Assembly: GCF_000515115.1 (NCBI RefSeq)
Contig: NZ_AZXF01000020.1
Coordinates: 1-64,000 of the forward strand
Direction: 5' to 3'
DNA from: Nocardiopsis sp. CNT312
Lineage (GTDB): Bacteria; Actinomycetota; Actinomycetes; Streptosporangiales; Streptosporangiaceae
Length of the DNA: 64,000 nucleotides
Each line of letters begins with the position of its first letter. Within the stretch, counting starts at the first letter, position 1. The notes under the pieces are model-generated. The model was not told the DNA's origin. It worked only from the letters and a program-made list of their open reading frames with translations, and searched no databases. A program made the translations under genes and the position numbers. Below, piece by piece: positions 1-7,018 of this stretch.

Positions 1-274
1 CCACGCCGCGGTGACGGTGGCCACTGACCTGCCGGTGTTCTTCGCTGATCCGCACTCGCCGTGGCAGCGGCCCACGAACGAGAACACGAACCGCCTGATC
101 CGGGAGTATCTGCCCAAGGGCACCGACATCCCGCAGCATCAGCCGTACCTGACCGCGATCGCTGAGGAGCTCAACACCCGTCCTCGGGCGTGCTTGGGGT
201 TCTACACACCGCAAGAGGTGTTCCACAAGCAACTGTTGGAGGGCCAGGGCGAGGGCGTTGCTTCAACGAATTGA
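1..274 (+). CDS. IS30-family transposase, C-terminal part (cut by window edge)
   Basis: The frame is open from the left edge to the TGA at 272-274, so only the last 90 or so residues are visible. The stretch SPWQRPTNENTNRLI followed by a basic segment is the end of the IS30 DDE catalytic core, where the Glu of NEN is the third acidic residue. The later RPRACLGFYTPQEVF block is the usual IS30 C terminus. IS30 enzymes move their element by cut-and-paste or circle intermediates. I could not recognise a terminal inverted repeat between the stop and the next gene at 505, so I cannot say whether the element is complete on this side. Confidence 0.85.
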   Translation, partial: HAAVTVATDLPVFFADPHSPWQRPTNENTNRLIREYLPKGTDIPQHQPYLTAIAEELNTRPRACLGFYTPQEVFHKQLLEGQGEGVASTN

Positions 275-504
275 CACCACCGGGGCGTTCCCCCCGGGCG
301 AGCGCCCTTTCGGCGTTCCCGGGACGGTTGCCGTCGTGCCGGGCACGCCACCCCGGTCCGTGTCCGGGGTGCTGTCGGATCCGGGACGGGAATTGACCCT
401 CCCCTGCCCCGGCGGCGGCCGGACCAGGGAATGCCTACGGACCCGGGGCGCGCATCCCGCCCGGCTCGGGGCAGGCATCACCGATCCTGGGCCGGGAGGC
501 GCAG

Positions 505-786
505 ATGGACTCACCTACACCGCCGGACGGTACGGCCGCCGGGGAGAGGGCCTCCCGTTTCTCCCCGGGGTCGATCCCCACTCGCCTGTGGGTGGCGCTC
601 ATCCTGCTGATCCTGGCGGTCATCTTCGTGGCGCAGAACCGCGAGGCGGTCCAGATCCAGGTCCTCGTCGTGTCCCTGTCCGCTCCGCTGTGGGCCACAC
701 TGGGCTGTGCCGTCCTGGTCGGCCTGGTCATCGGGCTGCTCCTGCGCCCCTCGGCCCGCAAGCAGCGCAAGGCCGCCCAGCGCTGA
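505..786 (+). CDS. LapA/DUF1049-like small membrane protein
   Basis: A 93-residue protein with two hydrophobic segments, about residues 29-44 and 55-77, and a basic tail ending in RKQRKAAQR. The NREAVQIQ-type stretch between the helices is the hallmark of the LapA/DUF1049 family. In proteobacteria LapA works in lipopolysaccharide assembly, but actinomycetes lack LPS, so the role here is unknown. The ATG is preceded by GGGAGG at a normal distance. It stands alone between the transposase tail and the folate genes. Confidence 0.75.
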   Translation: MDSPTPPDGTAAGERASRFSPGSIPTRLWVALILLILAVIFVAQNREAVQIQVLVVSLSAPLWATLGCAVLVGLVIGLLLRPSARKQRKAAQR

Positions 787-1153
787 CGCCCCTCGCGGCC
801 ACATCGCTTCCGTACCCCGGGTCGTCACCGACGGGGACGGCGAGGCCGCCTGGGACCTGCGCGCGTTCTCCTTCCTCCAAGGCGGTGCCGGCACCGCGCC
901 CCGCCCACCGTCCGGCCGCACCCGCGGTGCCAGGGGCGGCTGACCGCCCTCAACGGCTTGTTCGAGGCCGCCGGGGGCATCTACGGGCCACAGGCGCAGA
1001 CCCACCGAGCACCCGGCGCAACCCCCTTCGGCGACGGCGCCGCCCCCGCCTGACGGTGCGCGCGTTCCCGACTTCGGCTGACGGTCTCCGCGGCCCCCGG
1101 CACGCTCCGGCGCGGCGGTGGCCTAGTGTGGGCGCCAGGGAGGCGGATACCGA
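787..1153 (+). promoter_or_regulatory. Non-coding stretch with probable folP promoter
   Basis: No convincing gene is present in these 367 bases; the open frames are unstructured GC-rich shadows. A TAGTGT hexamer at 1124-1129 lies about 25 bases before the folP GTG, and AGGGAGG precedes that start. It is therefore a plausible -10 element for the 1154-3461 operon. Confidence 0.35.
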
Positions 1154-2014
1154 GTGCTGAGACTGCGGGGGCGCGAGTACGGCCCGGACGAGACGCTGGT
1201 CATGGCGATCGTCAACCGGACCCGGGACTCCTTCTACGACCACGGTGCCACCTGGGAGGACGCGCCCGCCTTCGCGCGGGTGCGCCGGGCGGTCGCCGAG
1301 GGCGCCGACATCGTCGACATCGGGGGCGTCAAGGCCGGCCCCGGCGAGGAGGTCGACGCCGAGGAGGAGATGCGCCGCACGGTCGGCTTCGTGGCGGCCG
1401 TGCGCGCCCAGTTCCCCGACCTGGTCATCAGCGTCGACACCTGGCGCGCTCCGGTGGGGCGCGCCGCGGTCGAGGCCGGCGCCGACCTGCTCAACGACTC
1501 CTGGGGCGGCTACGATCCCGGCCTGGCCGAGGTCGCCGCCGAGTACGGGGCAGCCCTGGTGTGTACCCACACCGGCGGCCTCACGCCCCGCACCGGCCCG
1601 GTGCGTCCCGTCTACGACGACGTAGTGCGCTCCGCGATCGAGGCGACGGTCGGGCTCGCCGAACGCGCGGTGTCCCTGGGAGTCGACCCCGCCTCGGTGC
1701 TCATCGACCCCGCCCACGACTTCAACAAGAACACCTGGCACTCGCTGGAGCTCACCCGCAGGCTCGACGAGATGACGGCGACCGGCTGGCCGGTGCTTGT
1801 CGCCCTGTCCAACAAGGACTTCGTGGGGGAGGCGCTCGGTGCCCCGCTGGGGGAGAGGCTGCCCGGAACGCTCGCCGCCACCGCCGTCTCAGCCTGGCAC
1901 GGGGCACAGGTCTACCGCGTCCACGAGGTCGCCCAGACCCGCCAGGTCCTCGACATGGTGGCCTCGATCCGAGGCGTGCGGCCCCCCGCGCGGGCGGTAC
2001 GGGGGCTGGCGTGA
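1154..2014 (+). CDS. folP: Dihydropteroate synthase family protein (FolP2-like)
   Basis: A 286-residue TIM-barrel pterin-binding protein. Visible motifs are the N-terminal IVNRTRDSFYDHG, the SVDTWRAPV block, ADLLNDSWGG in mid-protein, and FNKNTWHSLELTRR. Dihydropteroate synthase joins p-aminobenzoate to the pterin pyrophosphate in folate synthesis. The Asn-Lys-Asn-Thr-Trp block is typical of the actinobacterial second copy (FolP2 type), whose catalytic activity has been doubted in mycobacteria. The name is therefore a family call and not a proven activity. The GTG start has AGGGAGG upstream. Its stop overlaps the next GTG by four bases (GTGA), which implies translational coupling. Confidence 0.85.
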   Translation: MLRLRGREYGPDETLVMAIVNRTRDSFYDHGATWEDAPAFARVRRAVAEGADIVDIGGVKAGPGEEVDAEEEMRRTVGFVAAVRAQFPDLVISVDTWRAPVGRAAVEAGADLLNDSWGGYDPGLAEVAAEYGAALVCTHTGGLTPRTGPVRPVYDDVVRSAIEATVGLAERAVSLGVDPASVLIDPAHDFNKNTWHSLELTRRLDEMTATGWPVLVALSNKDFVGEALGAPLGERLPGTLAATAVSAWHGAQVYRVHEVAQTRQVLDMVASIRGVRPPARAVRGLA

Positions 2015-2703
2015 TCGTCGCGACCGCCGTGTGCCCGCATCCGCCGCTGCTCATGCGCGAGCTCACCGGAATCCAGGACGCCGCGGCCGACCTGCGCGGG
2101 GTGTGCGTGTCGGCGGTGTCCTCGCTCCTGTCCGTCCCAGACCTGGACGTGGTCGTGGTGGTGGGGGGCGGCGACGCCTCCGGCGAGGGCGTCTCCGGCG
2201 GCGACCCGGCGCACCTGTACGCGGCCCGGCCCCGGACGGAGGGGGAGCGGCTCCTCCCCCTGAGCCTGGCGGTCGCACACCGGCTCCTGGGCGCGGTCGA
2301 CCACGGAGTCCCCGTGGAGACGGCCACCGTGGCCTGGGACGCCCCCGCAGGGGAGATCGCCGTGCTGGGCCGCACCCTGGCCCGGCGCGCGCCCCGGGTC
2401 GGCCTGCTCGTCATGGCCGACGGCGGGACCCGCTGGGGCGTCATGGCCCCCGGGCACCTGGAGGGAGCCAGCGTCGACGTCGACCGGGCCGTGGGCGAGG
2501 CCCTGGCCGCCGGGGACGCCCGTGCCCTGCTGGACGTGGACCCCCGGCAGGCGGATGAGCAGCGTGTGGGCGGGCGCGCCGCGCTCCAGGTGATGGCCGC
2601 CGCCGTGGCCGAGGGGCCCGTCGTGCCCCGCCCGGAACCGCTCTACCACGACGCCCCCTTCGGCATCACCTACTTCGTGGCGGTGTGGTCGTGCGACTGC
2701 TGA
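2011..2703 (+). CDS. Class III extradiol dioxygenase-like protein
   Basis: A 230-residue protein opening with ATAVCPHPPLLMREL. The Pro-His-Pro-Pro motif near the N terminus is the usual start of the LigB-like class III extradiol ring-cleavage fold. In true dioxygenases the fold binds Fe(II) through two His and a Glu; I can point to only one candidate His here, so activity is uncertain. The GTG start overlaps the folP stop. Actinomycetes commonly carry such a protein of unknown substrate near folate or tRNA-modification genes. The last 13 bases overlap the following reductase. Confidence 0.65.
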   Translation: MIVATAVCPHPPLLMRELTGIQDAAADLRGVCVSAVSSLLSVPDLDVVVVVGGGDASGEGVSGGDPAHLYAARPRTEGERLLPLSLAVAHRLLGAVDHGVPVETATVAWDAPAGEIAVLGRTLARRAPRVGLLVMADGGTRWGVMAPGHLEGASVDVDRAVGEALAAGDARALLDVDPRQADEQRVGGRAALQVMAAAVAEGPVVPRPEPLYHDAPFGITYFVAVWSCDC

Positions 2704-3461
2704 TGAATGACATCGCCCCCGGTGTGGCCGCCCCCGGCGACCTCCTGGACGGCCGTGCTCTGGAGCGGCTCTACGCCTACCCCGACACGACAGCCCGGGC
2801 GTGGACGCGTGCCAACATGGTGGCGACCCTGGACGGGGCGGCCGCGGGCAACGACGGCAGGACCGCCTCCATCAACACCCCTGCCGACCTGGTCGTCTAC
2901 ACGCTCCTGCGCGACCTGGCGGACGTGGTCCTGGTGGGTGCGGGCACGGCCCGGACCGAGGGCTACCGGCGGACCGAACCGCGCTCGCCCGTCTTCCGGG
3001 AGCGCGCCGCCGCCGAGGGGCGGACGGAGTGCCCCGTGACGGCCGTGGTGAGCGGTGCCGCCCGGGTGCCGCCCCTGCTCGCCGCGGACGTCCCAGGACA
3101 CGGGGACGTCCTGCTGGTGACCTGCGCGGGCGCGGGCGGGGAAGCCCTGGCGCGGGCGCGGCACACGGTCGGCCCCGAACGCGTGATCGTGGCCGGGGAC
3201 ACCGGTGTCGACCTGTCCGCCGCCGTCGCCGAACTCCGCGCGCGGGGCCTGCCGCGCGTCCTGTGCGAGGGCGGTCCGCGCCTGTTGCGCGACGTCGCCG
3301 CCGCCGACGTGCTCGACGAGCTGTGTCTGACCGTCGTGCCCCGTCTGACCGCGGGTGTGGAGCAGCGCATCACCGTGGGCGCCGGTGTGGACCGGGCGCT
3401 GGTGCCGCGCCTGGTGGTCGAGCGGGAGGGCACTCTCCTGCACCGCTGGATGCGTCCCTGA
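2691..3461 (+). CDS. RibD C-terminal/dihydrofolate-reductase-like pyrimidine reductase
   Basis: A 256-residue protein resembling the reductase half of RibD. The N-terminal MVATLDGAAAG block, ADVVLVGAGTARTEGY and the later LCEGGPRLL are the conserved nucleotide- and substrate-binding motifs of this NADPH-dependent family. Such stand-alone proteins are called pyrimidine reductase family; the true substrate is not known. GTGs at 2685 and 2691 and an ATG at 2703 are all possible starts. I chose 2691 because homologues begin with Met-Arg-(Arg/Leu)-Leu. It overlaps the preceding gene, completing a three-gene operon. Confidence 0.75.
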   Translation: MRLLMNDIAPGVAAPGDLLDGRALERLYAYPDTTARAWTRANMVATLDGAAAGNDGRTASINTPADLVVYTLLRDLADVVLVGAGTARTEGYRRTEPRSPVFRERAAAEGRTECPVTAVVSGAARVPPLLAADVPGHGDVLLVTCAGAGGEALARARHTVGPERVIVAGDTGVDLSAAVAELRARGLPRVLCEGGPRLLRDVAAADVLDELCLTVVPRLTAGVEQRITVGAGVDRALVPRLVVEREGTLLHRWMRP

Positions 3462-3495
3462 GCCGTGTCTCCGTGAAGCTTCGCCTCGGCCCGCC

Positions 3496-3521
3496 CGTCG
3501 CCCGCCACCACCCTCAACGGA
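3496..3521 (+). repeat. Direct repeat copy 1 (26 bases)
   Basis: Starts CGTCGCCCGCC and ends CCTCAACGGA. An identical 26-base copy begins 53 bases downstream. It lies just after the pyrimidine reductase stop and runs into a small hairpin. Confidence 0.8.
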
Positions 3522-3540
3522 CGCCTTCGGCGTGGTTTTT
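3521..3540 (+). terminator. Intrinsic terminator of the folP operon
   Basis: ACGCC and GGCGT pair around a TTC loop, followed by GG and five T. It is short, but it is one of the few hairpins in the window with a T run on the coding strand. Confidence 0.5.
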
Positions 3541-3548
3541 CCTTTGCT

Positions 3549-3574
3549 CGTCGCCCGCCACCACCCTCAACGGA
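3549..3574 (+). repeat. Direct repeat copy 2 (26 bases)
   Basis: Identical to 3496-3521, CGTCGCCCGCC through CCTCAACGGA. Both copies end next to a GCCTT. It may be the residue of a tandem duplication of the terminator region. Confidence 0.8.
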
Positions 3575-3694
3575 GGCCTTGCGGCGCAGCCCCTCTCCGC
3601 TCGGGCGTCTGGAGAACGGGAACCTGCGGCACCTTTGCCAGCCCCGTGGGCGCCCTCGCCCACTGAGGTACGGCACCGTGTTCAACCATGGGCT

Positions 3695-4726
3695 CTATTC
3701 GGGTGTCGGCGGGGGATCCGTAGCCGGTGTGCGGCGGACGCGCCGCAGGTGGGCGGTGCGCGCCGCCGCGTAGACGGCCATGGCGGCGGCGAAGATCAGC
3801 AGGACCTTCACCAGGATCAGGGGGACGCTGCCCTGGAGGAAGGGGGCGTCCAGGAGCCAGTGCTGGCCTATCGCGAGCAGTACGAGCAGGGCGGCCCCGG
3901 TGGCGCGGCGGCGGCTCGGGCGCCAGTCGGCGGCGGCGAGCAGTCCCACGGCGGTTCCGGCGACGGCCGACATCGCCCAGTGCGAGCCCAGGCCGGTGAG
4001 CCCGACCCGCGCGACGGTGGACTGGAGGGCGGTCAGTACCGGGTCGGTCGCCCCCGACCAGGTCACGGACTGGAGCGCGTAGATGAGGTTCTCGGTGACC
4101 TCGAAACCGAGTCCGAGCAGGGCACCCAGCACGAACCCGTCGACGGGGGTGCGCAGCGCGTGCGGGAACACCAGGGCCACGAGCACGATCCCCGAGAGTT
4201 TGAGGAGCTCCTCGTTCAGCGGTGCGGTGAGCGAGGCCCCCCACACCCCGCTGAACTCCAGGCCCAGCAGTGTCGACCAGAGGGCGCCGAGCCCGCCGTT
4301 GGCGATGATCCCCGCGCTCGTGGCGGCGGTCAGCCCGGTCGCGACCGCCACGGCGGCGGCCGGTGTGTCGGGGGCGCCCCCCGGCCGGATCCGGCGCAGG
4401 ATCCAGAAGCCGAAGGCCAGTGTCGCCAGGCCGAGGGCGGCCGCGAGTACCGTCGCGGCGGGGAAGGCGCGGGCGTGGCCGAAGAGCTGGTAGAGGAGGA
4501 ACCCTGAGCCGACCGCGCACGCCGCCGCCAGCACGGCCGCCGCGGTGAGGGCGGGGAGCCGGGTGCCGGGTGGGTAGGCGCGGGCCCGGAGACGTGGGGA
4601 CAGGGCGTGCCGGGGCGCGCTCCGCTCCCCGGACGGTGTGTCGCCGGGGGCGCGCGGGGCGGGGACGGCCCTGTGCCGGGGGGCCGGTCCGGTGCCGGGG
4701 CGCTTCTCACGGCGGGTGGGGCTCAT
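3695..4726 (-). CDS. prsW: PrsW-family intramembrane metalloprotease
   Basis: A 343-residue polytopic membrane protein with a long basic, Pro-rich cytoplasmic N terminus (about 55 residues) and then eight or so hydrophobic segments. Family motifs are clear: NEELLK for the first Glu pair, GFEVTENLIYA for the second, GSHWAMSAVAGTAVG with the first His, and a late QHWLLD. In Bacillus PrsW cuts an anti-sigma factor; in actinomycetes its targets are unknown. The ATG overlaps the stop of the upstream gene in ATGA, so the two are co-translated and the partner is a candidate substrate or regulator. The frame stays open far upstream, but that extension is compositional. Confidence 0.9.
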   Translation of the reverse strand: MSPTRREKRPGTGPAPRHRAVPAPRAPGDTPSGERSAPRHALSPRLRARAYPPGTRLPALTAAAVLAAACAVGSGFLLYQLFGHARAFPAATVLAAALGLATLAFGFWILRRIRPGGAPDTPAAAVAVATGLTAATSAGIIANGGLGALWSTLLGLEFSGVWGASLTAPLNEELLKLSGIVLVALVFPHALRTPVDGFVLGALLGLGFEVTENLIYALQSVTWSGATDPVLTALQSTVARVGLTGLGSHWAMSAVAGTAVGLLAAADWRPSRRRATGAALLVLLAIGQHWLLDAPFLQGSVPLILVKVLLIFAAAMAVYAAARTAHLRRVRRTPATDPPPTPE

Positions 4727-5346
4727 CGGTCGCCCTCCTCGGTGAAGGTGACCGACCGGACCACGCCGCCGACCGCGGCCAGGTCGGCGGGGGTGGTGTC
4801 CTCGCCGCCCAGGACCACCTCCACGGCGAAGTCGCCGCCGGGGGAGGGGAAGAGCGAGGCGATCCCCGGCCCGTCGTCGCTGTGCAGGGTGCCGGTGAGG
4901 CCCGGGGTGCCGTCGTCGGAGGTGGTGGGGTCGGGGGCGGCGAGCCGGGCGGACGGGTCCTCGGCGCGCATGATCCGGCCCATGCCGTCCCACAGTTCGG
5001 TCTCGTCGGGAGGTTCCTGCTCGGTCGGGACGACCGAGTTCAGGGTCAGTTCCACCGGTCCGCGGGTGAAGTAGTAGGTCCGGTCGGCGGTGCTGGCACC
5101 GGGGTGCAGCGCCCACCCGGCCTGGTCGAAGGTCAGGGAGGCCTCGTAGCCGCCGTAGGTCCCCACGGGCATCGCGCTGCCCTCCGGGACGGGCTCGGCC
5201 CCGGGCAGGATCCAGTTGGCGACCGGCCAGGCCACGACCAGGAAGGCCGCCACCCCGGTGGCCGCGGCCAGGGCCGCCCACCGGCCGACGGCCGGGTGGC
5301 CCCTCCGTGTCCCGGTGCCCATCGCGGGCTCGGTTCCTCCGCTCAC
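4723..5346 (-). CDS. Membrane-anchored extracytoplasmic protein, PrsW partner
   Basis: A 207-residue protein I do not recognise. After a 22-residue cytoplasmic N terminus comes one strong membrane helix (about 23-47), then an acidic, Pro- and Thr-rich outside domain ending in RSVTFTEEGDR. The topology is Nin-Cout. The GTG start has GGGAGG upstream and the stop overlaps the prsW ATG by four bases. A single-pass protein fused by translation to a site-2-like protease is a reasonable substrate candidate; that link is inference only. Confidence 0.7.
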   Translation of the reverse strand: MSGGTEPAMGTGTRRGHPAVGRWAALAAATGVAAFLVVAWPVANWILPGAEPVPEGSAMPVGTYGGYEASLTFDQAGWALHPGASTADRTYYFTRGPVELTLNSVVPTEQEPPDETELWDGMGRIMRAEDPSARLAAPDPTTSDDGTPGLTGTLHSDDGPGIASLFPSPGGDFAVEVVLGGEDTTPADLAAVGGVVRSVTFTEEGDR

Positions 5347-5445
5347 CGCGCCTCCCTCTGGTTCCTCCCAAGCGAAGCACCCGTACCGGTGCGAAGTGTG
5401 CCGGAAAGGAGGTCTTGGCGGGTTTTTGCCGGGATTTCACCCCGA

Positions 5446-6492
5446 TCAGTCCGGGTCGGGCAGCACCACGGCGCGTCCGGCCAGCGCCCCCTCCTCCAGC
5501 CTGCGGTAGGCGTCCAGGGCGTCGTCCATGGCGAACAACTCCAGCTCCGGGCGGATCTGCCCGGCCCGGTACATGTCCACGACCTCCCACAGGTCGCCGA
5601 CGGTGCCCCAGTAGGTGTTGGTCACGTAGGACTCGTAGGGGGTGCTGAAGAACGAGAACTCGTGGGTGCCGCCCGCGATCCCCACCACGCTCAGGCGGCC
5701 CTTGGGAGCCATCGAGGAGGCCGCGGCGGCGATGGTGCCGGTCGTGCCCACGAAGTCGAAGGCCGCGTCGACGCCCCGCCCCCCGGTGATCTCGCGGACC
5801 TCCTCGACCTGCCGTTCGCCGCCCGTGATGGTGACCGCGCCGCCCCGTTCGGCGAGGTCGCGGGCCTTGGCGTTGAGGTCGGTGGCGATGACGGTCGCCC
5901 CCGTCAGCGCCTTGAGGATCTGCACGCCGATCTGGCCGAGGCCACCCAGGCCGATCACCAGGGCGTGGCGTCCGCCGCCGGCCAGGTGCGGCAGGGCTTG
6001 TTTGACCGCGTGGTACGGGGTCAGTCCGGCGTCGGCGAGCGGGGCCGCGTGCACCGGGTCGGCGTCCCCCAACGGGATGAGGTGGTGGGCGGGGACCGTC
6101 ACGTACTCGGCCATGCCGCCGTCACGGCCCAGGCCGACCGCCAGGTAGGGCAGGGACGCGGCGTTCTCGCAGTAGGTCTCCTCGCCGCGCGCACACGCAC
6201 GGCAGTGGCCGCAGCCGATCGGCCCGTAGACCAGGTAGGCGGCCCCGGGGTCGATGCCCGAGACGTTGTCCCCGAGCCGCTCGGCCCACCCCGAGGTCTC
6301 GTGTCCGAGGACGAACGGGGGTTTCTGCGCGCCGGGCTGCCCCTCCTCGAAGTGCCGGTAGACGCTGACGTCGGAGTGGCAGGCCCCCGCTCCGGCCACG
6401 CGGAGCAGGACCTCGTCCGGGCCCGGTTCGGGCACGGGGACGTCGGCCAGGGTGGGGAAGCGCTGGTAGTTCTCGAAGACCACGGCTTGCAT
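5446..6492 (-). CDS. Zinc-dependent alcohol dehydrogenase, MDR family
   Basis: A 348-residue medium-chain dehydrogenase. The catalytic zinc ligands are in ACHSDV and GHETSGW, the structural zinc site is the four-Cys lobe CGHCRACARGEETYC, and the Rossmann NAD-binding motif is GLGGLGQIG. It should oxidise primary alcohols or reduce aldehydes with NAD(P). The ATG at 6490-6492 is chosen over an upstream extension because AGGGGG lies five bases before it and the sequence from MQAVVFEN matches the family start. The gene is monocistronic. Confidence 0.92.
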   Translation of the reverse strand: MQAVVFENYQRFPTLADVPVPEPGPDEVLLRVAGAGACHSDVSVYRHFEEGQPGAQKPPFVLGHETSGWAERLGDNVSGIDPGAAYLVYGPIGCGHCRACARGEETYCENAASLPYLAVGLGRDGGMAEYVTVPAHHLIPLGDADPVHAAPLADAGLTPYHAVKQALPHLAGGGRHALVIGLGGLGQIGVQILKALTGATVIATDLNAKARDLAERGGAVTITGGERQVEEVREITGGRGVDAAFDFVGTTGTIAAAASSMAPKGRLSVVGIAGGTHEFSFFSTPYESYVTNTYWGTVGDLWEVVDMYRAGQIRPELELFAMDDALDAYRRLEEGALAGRAVVLPDPD

Positions 6493-6721
6493 CGGCGACC
6501 CCCTGTGCACGTCGGCTGCCTGTGCGTCGGGTAGGGCGTGCCCCCGTTCGCGCCAATGCACGACCCCGCACCGGTGCTTTTGTCCTTGACCTTGCACGGG
6601 GTGCCCGTGCCGGCGGTGCACGGTTCCATGGGCTCATGCCGGGTAGATGCATTGACATCCGGCCCGTGGCCGACCGTCGTGGCTGCGGGCCGCACCGCCC
6701 GCACAGGGAAGGAGGACGGAG

Positions 6722-6895
6722 ATGACCGCCCGAACCCGGGACGGCACCCTCCGCGAGCCGGGTCCGATGCCGCCGGACCCGTTCCCCCCGACGCCGATGC
6801 CGGACCCGCCGCCCGTACCGGAGCCGCCGATCCCCGAACCGGTTCCGCCGCCGGGGCCGGCCCCGGAGCCCGAACCGGAACCCATGTCGACGTGA
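6722..6895 (+). CDS. Small Pro/Glu-rich protein (57 residues)
   Basis: An ATG after an excellent AAGGAGG (about 8 bases upstream) opens a 57-codon frame. After a basic dozen residues it is almost wholly Pro, Glu and hydrophobic spacer, in repeats such as PPVPEPPIPEPVPPP and ending PEPEPEPMST. There is no signal peptide or membrane helix. A rigid, acidic, polyproline-II-like peptide is likely. The function is unknown. The strong ribosome site is the main reason to believe it. A Gly-rich frame on the opposite strand of the same bases is its shadow. Confidence 0.55.
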   Translation: MTARTRDGTLREPGPMPPDPFPPTPMPDPPPVPEPPIPEPVPPPGPAPEPEPEPMST

Positions 6896-7018
6896 CCCGG
6901 TCCTGGAGGACCGGGCCTGGAGGGGGCGCCCGACCGGCTGCCGGGTGGGCCCCTCCGTCCGGACACCCCGCTACGGGGCGGGCAGGGACGCGTGACCCGC
7001 GCCCCGCGGTCCACGCGG

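Noticed and set aside
275-504. Terminal inverted repeat of the IS30 element
   Set aside because: No sequence resembling a 20-30-base IS30 end could be recognised without the left end for comparison.
4727-5590. Upstream extension of the PrsW frame
   Set aside because: The ATG overlapping the partner stop fits the family start; the extension is Arg/Gly text opposite nothing conserved.
6634-7014. Gly/Ser-rich 126-codon minus-strand frame
   Set aside because: It is the complement of the Pro/Glu-rich small gene, which has the strong ribosome site.
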